Assembly: GCF_934754915.1 (NCBI RefSeq)
Contig: NZ_CAKVKB010000063.1
Location: forward strand, 1-19,740
From: an uncultured Clostridium sp.
GTDB lineage: Bacteria > Bacillota > Clostridia > Clostridiales > Clostridiaceae
Length of the DNA stretch: 19,740 bases
Direction: 5' to 3'
A program made the translations under genes and the position numbers. The notes beneath the pieces are model-generated. The model saw only the letters and a list, made by a program, of their open reading frames with translations. It was not told where the DNA came from and searched no databases. Of the stretch, positions 7,501 to 15,660 are shown piece by piece; positions within the stretch are counted from its first letter, which is position 1; each line of letters begins with the position of its first letter.

Positions 7501-8172
7501 ATGAAACTTACTGAAATACTTTATAAAAGTGTAGAAGATATCTGGACTTCATATAATGAACATCCGTTTGTAAAAGGAATTGAAAATGGAAATCTTGATT
7601 TAAAAAAATTTAAATATTATATGATTCAAGATTATTTATATCTTTTAGATTATTCAAAAATATTTGCTTTAGGAGTTGTAAAAGCCCCAGATGAAGAAAT
7701 TATGAGATTTTTTGCAGACCTTGTAAATTCAACTTTGAATTCTGAAATGGGAATTCATAAAAAATATATGGAAAGACTTAATATAACTACAGAAGATGTT
7801 AAAAACACAAAAATATCACTTGCAAATAAGTCATATACAAATTACATGTTATGGCAGTCAGAAAATGGTGACATATTAGATCTTATTGTTTCTGTTCTTT
7901 CATGTAGTTGGAGTTATAAAGTAATCGCTGATAAAATAAATGAAAATAATGTAAATGCCAAGGAAAATAATTTTTTTGGTGAATGGATAAATGGGTATAT
8001 ATCTGATGAGTACGCAGAATCAAATGACAGACTTCTCAAATTTGTTGATAGACTGGGACAAAATATTAGTAGTGAAAAAATTGAAAAGCTAAAAGAAATA
8101 TTTGTAGATTGTTCGAAATATGAGTACATGTTCTGGGATATGGCTTATAATGAAGGGAAAACATCAATATAA
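7501..8172 (+). CDS. tenA: TenA aminopyrimidine aminohydrolase (thiaminase II)
   Basis: A 223-residue TenA-family protein that in salvage converts the aminopyrimidine breakdown product of thiamin to hydroxymethylpyrimidine (HMP). The active-site residues known from B. subtilis TenA align: Asp44 (QDY), Tyr112, catalytic Cys135 (VLSCSWSY), Tyr139, and a C-terminal glutamate at 208 (KYEYMFWD), shifted by three from the usual 205. The all-helical composition and the length match the family. The start follows GAGGAAA with an AT-rich spacer. It is the first gene behind the TPP riboswitch and precedes the importer genes thiZXY, so the operon imports and processes thiamin degradation products. The cell would still need the thiazole branch and ThiD/ThiE from elsewhere. 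Confidence 0.93.
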   Translation: MKLTEILYKSVEDIWTSYNEHPFVKGIENGNLDLKKFKYYMIQDYLYLLDYSKIFALGVVKAPDEEIMRFFADLVNSTLNSEMGIHKKYMERLNITTEDVKNTKISLANKSYTNYMLWQSENGDILDLIVSVLSCSWSYKVIADKINENNVNAKENNFFGEWINGYISDEYAESNDRLLKFVDRLGQNISSEKIEKLKEIFVDCSKYEYMFWDMAYNEGKTSI

Positions 8173-8267
8173 TTATTTATTCAAATTGATTTTAATCAGT
8201 TTCATTATAACGCAAATATTTGCTGTATATTTAAATTACAATCTTAAAATACATTAGGAGAATAACA

Positions 8268-9017
8268 ATGTTGGAATTTAGAAATGTTGCATTTAAATAT
8301 GATGAAGAACCAATGATAGAAGATTTATCTTTTAAAGTGAATAAAGGTGAATTTATTTCTATAATCGGCCCTTCTGGATGTGGTAAAAGTACTATATTCA
8401 GATTGATAAATGGTCTTGAAAAAATGCAGAAAGGTGAAATTCTTATTGATGGACAATCCATAAAAACTATGAAGAATTATAGTGCATTTATGCCTCAAAA
8501 AGATCTTCTTCTTCCATGGAGAACTATTGGTGAAAATCTATCAGTGCCTCTTGAAATAAATAAGATAAAAAAGAGTGAAAGAGAAATTAAAATAGACAAT
8601 ATGCTTAAAAAAATAGGACTTGAAACCTATAAAGACAAATTTCCTAAGGACTTATCAGGAGGAATGAAGCAGAGAATATCCTTTGCAAGAACTCTTCTTA
8701 CTGAAAAAGAACTTCTTCTTCTCGATGAGCCTTTTAGTGCGCTTGATTCAATTACAAGAATTTCAATGCAGGAATGGCTTTTGGATATGTGGAAGGATTT
8801 AAATAAAACAATATTATTTATAACTCATGATGTTGAGGAAGCCATTTTCCTATCAAAATCTGTTTTTGTTGTATGCGACAGACCAATAACGCATTTAAAA
8901 GAAGTGGATGTTCCACTTGAATATCCAAGAAATAGGTCATTTTTATCACAACCTGAAATACTTTTTTTAAAAGAAGAACTTATAAAACAGCTCAGATCTG
9001 AAAATGTAGGGAATTAG
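8268..9017 (+). CDS. thiZ: Thiamin-pyrimidine ABC transporter ATP-binding protein ThiZ
   Basis: A 249-residue ABC ATPase of the SsuB/TauB/ThiZ group. Walker A is GPSGCGKS (34-41), the Q-loop is MPQKDLLLPWRTIGEN with Gln77 (the LLPW pattern is typical of this group), the signature is LSGGM at 129-133, Walker B is LLLLDE at 149-154, and switch His187 is in THD. It supplies energy to the ThiX permease encoded 33 bases downstream. GGAG at about 8256-8259 precedes the ATG. The 95-base gap after tenA contains no clear terminator, so it should be transcribed from the same riboswitch-controlled promoter. Confidence 0.9.
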   Translation: MLEFRNVAFKYDEEPMIEDLSFKVNKGEFISIIGPSGCGKSTIFRLINGLEKMQKGEILIDGQSIKTMKNYSAFMPQKDLLLPWRTIGENLSVPLEINKIKKSEREIKIDNMLKKIGLETYKDKFPKDLSGGMKQRISFARTLLTEKELLLLDEPFSALDSITRISMQEWLLDMWKDLNKTILFITHDVEEAIFLSKSVFVVCDRPITHLKEVDVPLEYPRNRSFLSQPEILFLKEELIKQLRSENVGN

Positions 9018-9050
9018 AAATAAAATTAATATAAGAGGTGAAGTTTACTT

Positions 9051-9794
9051 ATGAAAAAAAATCTGCCATCAATTATCCTTATGGCATTTCTTATTATTTT
9101 ATGGCAGGTGATTGCTATGATAATTGATGCACATTATATACTTCCATCACCAGTTCAGATTCTTGAAAAATTGTACGAACTGAGGAAACCACTATTTACA
9201 GTTCACCTCCCTGCAACAATGGGAGTTACAGTTTTAGGACTGGTTATTTCAATAATTCTTGGTATAAGTCTTGCAGTGTTTATGGATGTAAATGAAAAAG
9301 CGGCTAATGCTTTATATCCTATAATAATTGCTTCACAGACAATTCCAACAACAGCAATTGCACCATTATTTGTATTATGGTTTGGATACGGGATATGGAG
9401 CAAAGTTTTGGTGACAATATTAATAACTTTCTTTCCAATAACAATTACAGTTTATGATGGATTTAAATCTACAAAAAGAGAAATTGAAGAGCTTCTTGTC
9501 ACATTCGGTGCATCCAAAATGGATATATTCTTAAAATTGAAAATTCCAAGTGCAATGCCATATTTCTTTTCATCAATAAAAATGGCAATCCCTCTAAGTA
9601 TAATTGGTGCTGCAATTGCAGAATGGCTGGGAGCGCAGAGTGGTCTTGGATACTTCAGTAAAAGAATGATGACTCAGCTTGATGGAGCAGGAGTATTTGC
9701 ACCTATAGTTTTATTATCTGCAGTTGCAATGATTTCAGTATATCTGATAACTCTTGCAGAAAAACATTTTATAAAATGGAGAAATGAAATATAG
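9051..9794 (+). CDS. thiX: Thiamin-pyrimidine ABC transporter permease ThiX
   Basis: A 247-residue BPD-type permease of the SsuC/TauC/ThiX group with about six membrane segments (7-27, 56-78, 88-110, 116-135, 172-190 and 216-237). ILPSPVQILEKL at 30-41 is the typical periplasm-side segment after the first helix, and the EAA loop runs from EELLVTFGASK (146-156) to the conserved IPSAMP (165-170). It forms the membrane channel for the pyrimidine captured by ThiY. GAGGTGA at about 9034-9040 precedes the ATG. The gene sits between thiZ and thiY in one operon. Confidence 0.9.
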   Translation: MKKNLPSIILMAFLIILWQVIAMIIDAHYILPSPVQILEKLYELRKPLFTVHLPATMGVTVLGLVISIILGISLAVFMDVNEKAANALYPIIIASQTIPTTAIAPLFVLWFGYGIWSKVLVTILITFFPITITVYDGFKSTKREIEELLVTFGASKMDIFLKLKIPSAMPYFFSSIKMAIPLSIIGAAIAEWLGAQSGLGYFSKRMMTQLDGAGVFAPIVLLSAVAMISVYLITLAEKHFIKWRNEI

Positions 9795-9818
9795 ATGAAT
9801 TAGAAAATATGTTGTAAT

Positions 9819-9840
9819 CAATGAAACTATACTTTCATTG
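9819..9840 (+). repeat. Intercistronic stem-loop upstream of thiY
   Basis: CAATGAAA and TTTCATTG form a perfect 8-bp stem around CTATAC in the 99-base gap between thiX and thiY. No U-tract follows, so it is not a terminator. It may protect or process the mRNA so that the binding protein is made in greater amount than the membrane parts. Confidence 0.4.
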
Positions 9841-9893
9841 TAAATAATATGTTAAAAATATGACTACTTTATATAAGAAAGGATATTTAAAAA

Positions 9894-10901
9894 ATGAAGA
9901 AAAAAATTTTATCACTTTTAATGTCAGGAATAATAGTGCTTGGAATACTTGGATGCCAAAATACATCTGACAGCAATAAAAATGAAGGAAAACTTGAAGA
10001 AGTAAATGTTGTTCTTGACTGGTATCCTAATGCAGTACATACTTTTATTTACGATGCAATTGAAAAGGGCTATTATGAAGATGAAGGACTTAAGGTAAAT
10101 ATTCAGTTCCCTTCAAATACAAATGATGCAATTTCGATGACCGCAGCAGGAAAAGCTGATCTTGGAATTTACTATCTTCAGGATGTTGCAATGTCAAGAG
10201 GAAATGAAAATATACCTGTAAAAGCAGTTGGAACAATCGTTCAATCGCCATTAAGCATTATCTTATCTCTTAAAGATAAGAATATAACAAGTCCTAAAGA
10301 TTTAGTAGGAAAGAAAATAGGATATGGTGGAACTGCACTTTCAGAAGGAATAATTTCAACAATGCTTGAAAATGCAGGTGAAAAACCTGATAGTGCAGAG
10401 GTTATTGATGTAGGCTTTGATTTGATGAGTTCAATGACTACTGGTAAGGTTGATGCTACTATTGGATGTCTTGTGAATCATGAAGTCCCTCAAATGGAGG
10501 AAGAAGGATTTCAATTGAATTATTTCTTTCCAAATGATTACGGAGTTCCTAATTATTATGAACTTGTATTTGTTACTGGAGAAAATACGTTAAATAAGGA
10601 TAAAGAAAAAATTTCTAAGTTTTTAAGAGCATCTAAAAAGGGATTTGAAGATATGAAAAATAGTCCTGATGAATCACTAAAAATTCTTTTAAACAATCAA
10701 AATGAAGAAAACTTTCCTTTAAGTGAAAGTGTTGAAAAGAAAAGTATGGAAGTTCTTCTTCCAGTTATGGAAACTAAGGATGCAGAATTTCTTCATCAAG
10801 ATACAAAAGTATGGCAGGATAATATTGACTGGCTTGTTAGCAAAGGTCTTCTTAAGGAATCATTTGATGCTTCAGAGGTAGTTGAAAATTTAGACTATTA
10901 G
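9894..10901 (+). CDS. thiY: Thiamin-pyrimidine-binding lipoprotein ThiY (NMT1/THI5-like)
   Basis: A 335-residue solute-binding lipoprotein. The signal peptide ends at lipobox ILGC (Cys21). The domain opens with VVLDWYPNAVHTF (40-52), close to the pyrimidine-stacking LDWxPNxxH motif of NMT1/THI5 and ThiY proteins, then GYYEDEGL and a glycine-rich KKIGYGGTALSEG segment, all standard for this fold. It should bind N-formyl-4-amino-5-aminomethyl-2-methylpyrimidine or a related pyrimidine outside the cell and deliver it to ThiX/ThiZ. The context (TPP riboswitch, tenA, thiZX) makes this assignment firm, although the exact ligand is inferred. AAAGGA at about 9877-9882 is the ribosome site. A terminator follows within six bases of the stop codon. 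Confidence 0.92.
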   Translation: MKKKILSLLMSGIIVLGILGCQNTSDSNKNEGKLEEVNVVLDWYPNAVHTFIYDAIEKGYYEDEGLKVNIQFPSNTNDAISMTAAGKADLGIYYLQDVAMSRGNENIPVKAVGTIVQSPLSIILSLKDKNITSPKDLVGKKIGYGGTALSEGIISTMLENAGEKPDSAEVIDVGFDLMSSMTTGKVDATIGCLVNHEVPQMEEEGFQLNYFFPNDYGVPNYYELVFVTGENTLNKDKEKISKFLRASKKGFEDMKNSPDESLKILLNNQNEENFPLSESVEKKSMEVLLPVMETKDAEFLHQDTKVWQDNIDWLVSKGLLKESFDASEVVENLDY

Positions 10902-10906
10902 AAATA

Positions 10907-10940
10907 AAAAATACAGCTTAAATAACAGCTGTATTTTTTT
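10907..10940 (+). terminator. Terminator of the tenA-thiZXY operon
   Basis: A 12-bp stem (10907-10918 with 10927-10938) centred on ATACAGCT/AGCTGTAT with an 8-base loop runs directly into seven T residues. It starts five bases after the thiY stop codon. Confidence 0.9.
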
Positions 10941-11043
10941 ATTTTCCGTTAAACAGAATTTGTTTAAATTTTATAGGAAATATGATAAGATTTTATTAGA
11001 TAATAATTATTATTAATTAAGCAATAAACAAAGGAGATAAAGT

Positions 11044-11880
11044 ATGTTAAGTATAGGGTGTCATTTATCAACAACTAAAGGTTTTTATAATATGGGAAAA
11101 GAAGCATTATCAATAGGTGCAAATACATTTCAATTTTTTACTCGAAACCCAAGAGGCGGAAAAGCTAAGGATATTGATGAAGATGATGTAAAAAAACTTC
11201 TTGAATTAATGGAGGAAAATAACTTTTCGAAAATTCTTGCCCATGCTCCATACACATTAAATGCATGTTCAAAAGACGAAAGTACAAGAAGTTTTGCACT
11301 GGAAATGATGAAGGATGATTTGAGGAGAATGGAATTTCTTCCTGATAATCTATACAATTTTCATCCAGGCAGCCATGTTAAGCAAGGGATTGAAAGAGGA
11401 ATAGAGTATATTTCTGAACTTTTAAATAAAGTATTAACAAAAGAACAGACAACAAAAGTACTTCTTGAAACAATGGCGGGAAAAGGAACTGAAATTGGAC
11501 GAAATTTTGAAGAAATAGCACAAATAATAAATAGAGTAGAGTTAAAAGAACATGTTGGAGTATGTCTTGATACATGTCATGTGTATGATGCAGGATATGA
11601 TATTGTAAATAATCTTGATAATGTATTAGATGAATTTGATAAAATAATTGGTCTTAATAGATTACATGCAATTCATCTAAATGATAGTAAAAATCCATTT
11701 AACAGCCATAAAGATAGACATGAGAAAATTGGAAAAGGAACTATTGGTTTTGAAGCTATAGAAAAGATAATAAATCATCCTAAACTACAGGGTATTCCAT
11801 TTTTCCTAGAAACACCAAATGAACTGGAAGGATATGCTAAAGAGATAGAATTGTTAAAAAAAATGTATAAAGCCGATTAG
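11044..11880 (+). CDS. nfo: Endonuclease IV (AP endonuclease)
   Basis: A 278-residue TIM-barrel apurinic/apyrimidinic endonuclease that cuts the DNA backbone 5' of abasic sites in base excision repair. All nine ligands of the trinuclear zinc centre are in place: His67, His107, Glu142, Asp176, His179, His211, Asp224, His226 and Glu256. Signature segments are LETMAGKGTEIG, GVCLDTCHVYDAGYD and HLNDSKNPFNSHKDRHEKIG. The length is normal for bacterial Nfo. GGAGA at about 11034-11038 precedes the ATG. It is a single-gene unit between the thiamin operon terminator and the FIST gene promoter. A weak promoter may lie near 10960-10989. Confidence 0.97.
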   Translation: MLSIGCHLSTTKGFYNMGKEALSIGANTFQFFTRNPRGGKAKDIDEDDVKKLLELMEENNFSKILAHAPYTLNACSKDESTRSFALEMMKDDLRRMEFLPDNLYNFHPGSHVKQGIERGIEYISELLNKVLTKEQTTKVLLETMAGKGTEIGRNFEEIAQIINRVELKEHVGVCLDTCHVYDAGYDIVNNLDNVLDEFDKIIGLNRLHAIHLNDSKNPFNSHKDRHEKIGKGTIGFEAIEKIINHPKLQGIPFFLETPNELEGYAKEIELLKKMYKAD

Positions 11881-11949
11881 TTTTTATAGTATTAATCATG
11901 GTCACATTAAAATTATACTATGTAGAGGTTTAAATATTATGTAAAACTA

Positions 11950-11958
11950 TGGTATAAT
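11950..11958 (+). promoter_or_regulatory. Extended -10 promoter of the FIST-MCP operon
   Basis: TGG followed by TATAAT (11953-11958) is an extended -10 element; the -35 position (about 11930-11935, TTAAAT) is poor, as is common with extended -10 promoters. It leaves a leader of about 90 bases before the FIST gene. I see no c-di-GMP or other riboswitch core in it. Confidence 0.5.
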
Positions 11959-12051
11959 ATGATTAAAGGGTAGTTTTTATTTTTAGTATCAAGGGTTATT
12001 TTTTACAAATTATCTTGATATAAATGTTTTATATATTGGGGGTATCGCTAT

Positions 12052-13152
12052 ATGAATTATGAGATAAGAAGAAGCACTAAAAAAGATATGAATGAAGCAA
12101 TAAATGAGATTTCGCAAGAAATAAATTCACCCAAATTAATCATATTTTTCTGTCAGTATGAATGCTTTGAAGAGTGTTCTAAAAAATTAAAAGCTAATTT
12201 TAATAACAGTGTAATTATAGGAAGTACAACATTTGCTGCATTTTGTAAAGAAGGAGCATACAAAGACAATATAATAGCCCTTTTTATTACTGATGGAATT
12301 GAATGTTATGGAGATATAATAGAAAATGCGGATAAATATCCATTAAAATCAATATCAAGGATAGAAAAGTGTGTCTCTAAGCTTAGAGACACAGATAATG
12401 CCATTTGCTTTGAAGTTTCTAATGCATTCATAAGCTGTGAAGAATTAGTACTATCTGTTTTAAATTCAGTACTGAAAGATAAAAATATACCTTTGTTTGG
12501 AGGAACAGCTGGTAATAGTGCTAAAGATGATAAAAATCTTATTGCATTTAATGGAAAGGTTTACCTAAATGCAAGTGCATTTGTAATCATAAAAAATCTT
12601 ACTGGAAGAATAAAAATATATAAGGAAAACATATATAAACCAACAAATTTTCATTTTACAGCTACAAAAGTAGATGTAGAATCAAGAACAGTTTATGAGT
12701 ATGATGACAAACCAGCAGCTGAAGTTATGGCTCATATATTAAATACAGATATAAATAAACTTCCTAATTACTTTGATAATTATCCTGTAGGTCGAATTAT
12801 TGATAAAGATATATTTATAACAGCAAATAATCAGATTTCTAATAAAAATGGAATTTCATATCATGCTAGAATATATAAAAATTCTTCAATGGTTTTATTA
12901 GAGCTTGATGATTATAAGGCAATTAATGACATTACAGTAAATAAGATAAAAAATGATGACATAAAGCCTTCTTTAGCAATAATGATAAATTGTTTGGCTA
13001 GGTCTATATTGTTTGAACAAAATAATTATTTAACTGAATTTGCTAAAAAGATTGGAAATGCAGTTGACAATTACATTGGGTTTTCAGGATATGGGGAACA
13101 GTATAATCAGTATCATTTTAATCAAACAATGGTTATAGCAGTATTTGAATAA
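12052..13152 (+). CDS. FIST domain sensory protein
   Basis: A 366-residue cytoplasmic protein with FIST_N and FIST_C domains, a family proposed to sense small molecules such as amino acids and to act with signal transduction proteins. The N-terminal domain (about 25-195) has GSTTFAAF at 57-64 and the glycine-rich FGGTAGNSAKDD at 149-160. The C-terminal domain (about 215-345) has YPVGR at 244-248 and ends with GFSGYGEQYN at 343-352. There is no signal peptide, membrane segment or output domain, so it must signal through a partner, and the next gene is a soluble methyl-accepting protein. GGGGGT at about 12037-12042 is the ribosome site. A perfect 24-base palindrome lies inside the gene at 12370-12393. 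Confidence 0.87.
   Translation: MNYEIRRSTKKDMNEAINEISQEINSPKLIIFFCQYECFEECSKKLKANFNNSVIIGSTTFAAFCKEGAYKDNIIALFITDGIECYGDIIENADKYPLKSISRIEKCVSKLRDTDNAICFEVSNAFISCEELVLSVLNSVLKDKNIPLFGGTAGNSAKDDKNLIAFNGKVYLNASAFVIIKNLTGRIKIYKENIYKPTNFHFTATKVDVESRTVYEYDDKPAAEVMAHILNTDINKLPNYFDNYPVGRIIDKDIFITANNQISNKNGISYHARIYKNSSMVLLELDDYKAINDITVNKIKNDDIKPSLAIMINCLARSILFEQNNYLTEFAKKIGNAVDNYIGFSGYGEQYNQYHFNQTMVIAVFE
12370..12393. repeat. Perfect 24-base palindrome within the FIST gene
   Basis: TGTGTCTCTAAG is followed immediately by its exact reverse complement, with an AAGCTT centre. It encodes residues around KCVSKLRDTDN of the FIST protein. A perfect 12-bp half-site with no spacer is unlikely by chance in 20 kb (rough estimate about 1 in 100). 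No second copy was seen in the window. Confidence 0.9.
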
Positions 13153-13174
13153 ATTTGGAAGGAAGAGAATTGTT

Positions 13175-14149
13175 ATGAGTTGGTTTAGAAAAAAAGAAAA
13201 TTATAAAGAGAATGAGAATGTTAGTATAAAAGATGATTATAAAATGAATAATTCAAAAGTTTCTGAAGACTTAGGAAATTCTGATGTATATGCTGTAAAT
13301 TATGCAATAAAATATCTAGAAAAACAAATAGAAAAATTTATGGTGCAAGAAAATATGGTAAAAAAACATGTGGATAATATCAATGATACTTATTCAAAGT
13401 TTGGAAACATAAAAAATATGATGGAAAATCTTCAGATGAATTTTAGTGAATTCAGCAAAAATGCTAATAAAGCAACAGGATTGATTAACAATTCTAAGTC
13501 TGCAGTAAATAATGCAGATTTAGATATGGAAAATCTTTCTGAAAGAATAAATAATACATGTGTTGAACTTGATGAAATTGAAAAAATATTTAATTTCCTA
13601 AAGGAAGACTTTAATAATATAAAAAGCATATCAGGAAATATAAATGAAATAGCAGAAAGTACAAATCTTCTCGCATTAAATGCATCAATTGAAGCTGCTA
13701 GAGCAGGAGAAGCTGGAAAAGGATTTGCTATAGTTGCAGAGGAAATAAGAAAATTATCATCTTCAACAACAAGTTTTGTAAGTGAAATCGAAAAAAGTAT
13801 AGAAACTCTATATAAAAGAATAGATAATTTAAGTAGAGAAATAGATCATTCCAAAAGTGATATAGTAGACAATTATAAATATTCACAATCAGTTAAAGAT
13901 AAATATGATTTGGTTATAGAAACTAATGATGAAATTGAAATGTTTATAAAAAATATAATTGAGGCAACGAATATAACAAATTCAGAAATAAATGGAACAA
14001 CTGAAGGTGTTTTATCTGTAAATAATCTTGTTTCTGATTTTGGGAAAAATTTGGATTCTTTAAATACAGAAATGAGCAATAAGTTTATTATTATTTCTGA
14101 TATGATAAATTTTTTACAACAAATTAAAAATATTATGAATGAAAAATAA
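13175..14149 (+). CDS. Soluble methyl-accepting chemotaxis-type signalling protein
   Basis: A 324-residue protein that is mostly coiled coil. The highly conserved MCP hairpin tip lies at about 156-192 (INEIAESTNLLALNASIEAA, then the GEAGKGFAIVAEEIRKL segment), the part that contacts CheA and CheW. No membrane segment, HAMP domain or periplasmic domain is present; the first 50 residues are charged and variable. ATG at 13175 is preferred over the in-frame TTG at 13145 because GGAAGGAAGAG at 13157-13167 precedes it and the TTG lies inside the FIST gene. Directly behind a FIST sensor gene, it probably receives its signal from that protein. No cheA, cheW, cheR or cheB gene is in the window, so it would have to join a system encoded elsewhere. 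Confidence 0.88.
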   Translation: MSWFRKKENYKENENVSIKDDYKMNNSKVSEDLGNSDVYAVNYAIKYLEKQIEKFMVQENMVKKHVDNINDTYSKFGNIKNMMENLQMNFSEFSKNANKATGLINNSKSAVNNADLDMENLSERINNTCVELDEIEKIFNFLKEDFNNIKSISGNINEIAESTNLLALNASIEAARAGEAGKGFAIVAEEIRKLSSSTTSFVSEIEKSIETLYKRIDNLSREIDHSKSDIVDNYKYSQSVKDKYDLVIETNDEIEMFIKNIIEATNITNSEINGTTEGVLSVNNLVSDFGKNLDSLNTEMSNKFIIISDMINFLQQIKNIMNEK

Positions 14150-14166
14150 TTTAATAATATTTCTTA

Positions 14167-14206
14167 AGGGCTCTGTTGCTAAGAATTTTCCTAGCAACAG
14201 GGCTTT
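14167..14206 (+). terminator. Terminator of the FIST-MCP operon
   Basis: A 15-bp stem including three G-U pairs (14167-14181 with 14192-14206) closes a 10-base loop; the CTGTTGCTA/TAGCAACAG core is perfect. The following T-run is short, but position (17 bases after the stop codon) and stem strength support it. Confidence 0.75.
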
Positions 14207-14257
14207 AATGCTTTAGTAATTAAATAAACAATTTGTTATTAAAATAATAGAATTATG

Positions 14258-14266
14258 TGATATAAT
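14258..14266 (+). promoter_or_regulatory. Extended -10 promoter of the methyltransferase gene
   Basis: TGA followed by consensus TATAAT (14261-14266). No good -35 at standard spacing; a TTGTTA at 14233-14238 is 22 bases away, too far. It fits a start about 30 bases before the gene. Confidence 0.5.
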
Positions 14267-14302
14267 CTAAAAAGCAAAAGCAAGGAAGGAGACGTAAAAC
14301 AA

Positions 14303-15487
14303 ATGTTGAGCAAATTTTACTTATATGAAGGAAAAAATAAGAAAGCAGAACAGGGAAGACCTTGGATTTATAGACATGAAATAAATGAATATGATGGAGA
14401 TTATGAAAATGGTGATATTGTAGAAGTTTATAATCATAAAGGATATTTTATTGGAAAAGGATATATAAATGATGCCAGCAAGATTGCAATTAGAATAATG
14501 ACTCATAATATGAATGAAGATATTGATGAAGAATTCTTCAAAAAGAGATTTAAAGATGCATGGGAGTATAGGAAAACACTTATTGATACCTCTTCATGCA
14601 GATTTATTTTTGGAGAAGCGGATTTTCTTCCAGGACTTACAGTAGACAAATTCAGTGATTATTATGTTATTCAGATTTCAACTTTAGGAATGGAAAAATA
14701 TAAGGATATAGTTGTAAAGATACTTGTTGAAGAATATGGTGCTAAGGGAGTTTATGAAAGAAGCGATATAAAAACAAGAGAAATCGAGGGGTTAGAACAA
14801 ACTAAAGGATTTCTTACAGAACCTTTTGATACCAATGTTGAAATAATTGAAAATGGAGTAAAATACATAGTTGATATTGAAAACGGACAAAAAACAGGAT
14901 TCTTTTTAGATCAGAAAGAAAACAGGGCAGCAATACATAGAATATGTAAAGATAAAGAAGTGCTTGATTGCTTTACTCATACTGGATCATTTGCACTTAA
15001 TGCTGGAATTGCTGGAGCAAAATCTGTTCTTGGAATTGATGTATCACAACATGCAATTGACTGTGCAAGAAAAAATGCTGAAATTAATAATTTACAGGAT
15101 GTTGTAAAATTTGAATGCCGTAATGCTTTTGATGTTTTAGGAGAATGGTCAAGAGAAGGAAGAGAATTTGATGTGGTAATATTAGATCCTCCAGCTTTTA
15201 CCAAATCAAAAAACACTATAAAACAAGCAATAAGAGGATATAAAGAAATTAATCTTAGAGGAATTAAAATGGTTAAAAGAGGTGGATTTTTTGCAACATG
15301 CTCATGTTCACATTATATGAGTGAAGAACAGCTTAAGAAAACAGTTAATGAAGCTGCTCATGATGCAAGAAGAACTTTGAGGCAGATTGAAGTAAGAACT
15401 CAGAGCTGTGATCACCCGATTTTGTGGAATTCTGATGAATCATATTATTTGAAATTCTTTATTTTTCAGGTTGTGGATAAATATTAG
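14303..15487 (+). CDS. Class I SAM-dependent 23S rRNA methyltransferase (RlmI-like)
   Basis: A 394-residue protein of the COG1092 family (E. coli RlmI, which makes m5C1962 in 23S rRNA). Residues 1-75 form a PUA RNA-binding domain (GRPWIYRHEI, GDIVEVYNHKGYFIGKG). A middle domain with GEADFLPGLTVDKFSDYY (104-121) follows, then the methyltransferase domain with GQKTGFFLDQKENR (195-208), SAM-binding LDCFTHTGSF (221-230), acidic GIDVS (244-248), catalytic-loop DPPAFTKSK (296-304) and TCSCSH with Cys333 and Cys335. Whether the position modified here is C1962 is inferred from family. GGAAGGAGA at about 14284-14292 precedes the ATG. It appears to be a single-gene unit. Confidence 0.9.
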   Translation: MLSKFYLYEGKNKKAEQGRPWIYRHEINEYDGDYENGDIVEVYNHKGYFIGKGYINDASKIAIRIMTHNMNEDIDEEFFKKRFKDAWEYRKTLIDTSSCRFIFGEADFLPGLTVDKFSDYYVIQISTLGMEKYKDIVVKILVEEYGAKGVYERSDIKTREIEGLEQTKGFLTEPFDTNVEIIENGVKYIVDIENGQKTGFFLDQKENRAAIHRICKDKEVLDCFTHTGSFALNAGIAGAKSVLGIDVSQHAIDCARKNAEINNLQDVVKFECRNAFDVLGEWSREGREFDVVILDPPAFTKSKNTIKQAIRGYKEINLRGIKMVKRGGFFATCSCSHYMSEEQLKKTVNEAAHDARRTLRQIEVRTQSCDHPILWNSDESYYLKFFIFQVVDKY

Positions 15488-15627
15488 GGGCTGGAAAGTG
15501 ATGTGATTGTTGGATTTGCCGAGGATAATGTTTTTAAAAGGTGCAGATAGAGTTTCTCTAAACTGAATCATATAAAGCGTTATTTGCGAAGCCACTTTGT
15601 CATTGATTTAAAAGAAGGCTTGTTATA

Positions 15628-15636
15628 TGCTATAAT
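15628..15636 (+). promoter_or_regulatory. Extended -10 promoter of the PfpI gene
   Basis: TGC followed by TATAAT (15631-15636); TTTAAA at 15607-15612 is a possible -35 with 18-base spacing. The start lies about 20 bases before the GAGGAGG ribosome site of the next gene. Confidence 0.5.
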
Positions 15637-15660
15637 GAAGAAAAATTTGAGGAGGCACTT

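Noticed and set aside
8212..8223. GCAAATATTTGC palindrome between tenA and thiZ
   Set aside because: Twelve-base palindromes are expected many times by chance in DNA this AT-rich, and no associated signal is visible.
11881..12051. Possible c-di-GMP or other riboswitch before the FIST gene
   Set aside because: The known conserved cores are absent; only an extended -10 promoter and AT-rich leader are seen.
15490..15600. Possible structured RNA between the methyltransferase and PfpI genes (TAGAG/CTCTA and AAAGTG/CACTTT pairs)
   Set aside because: The pairings are short and far apart, no known motif fits, and the likely PfpI promoter lies downstream so this part would not be in its leader.
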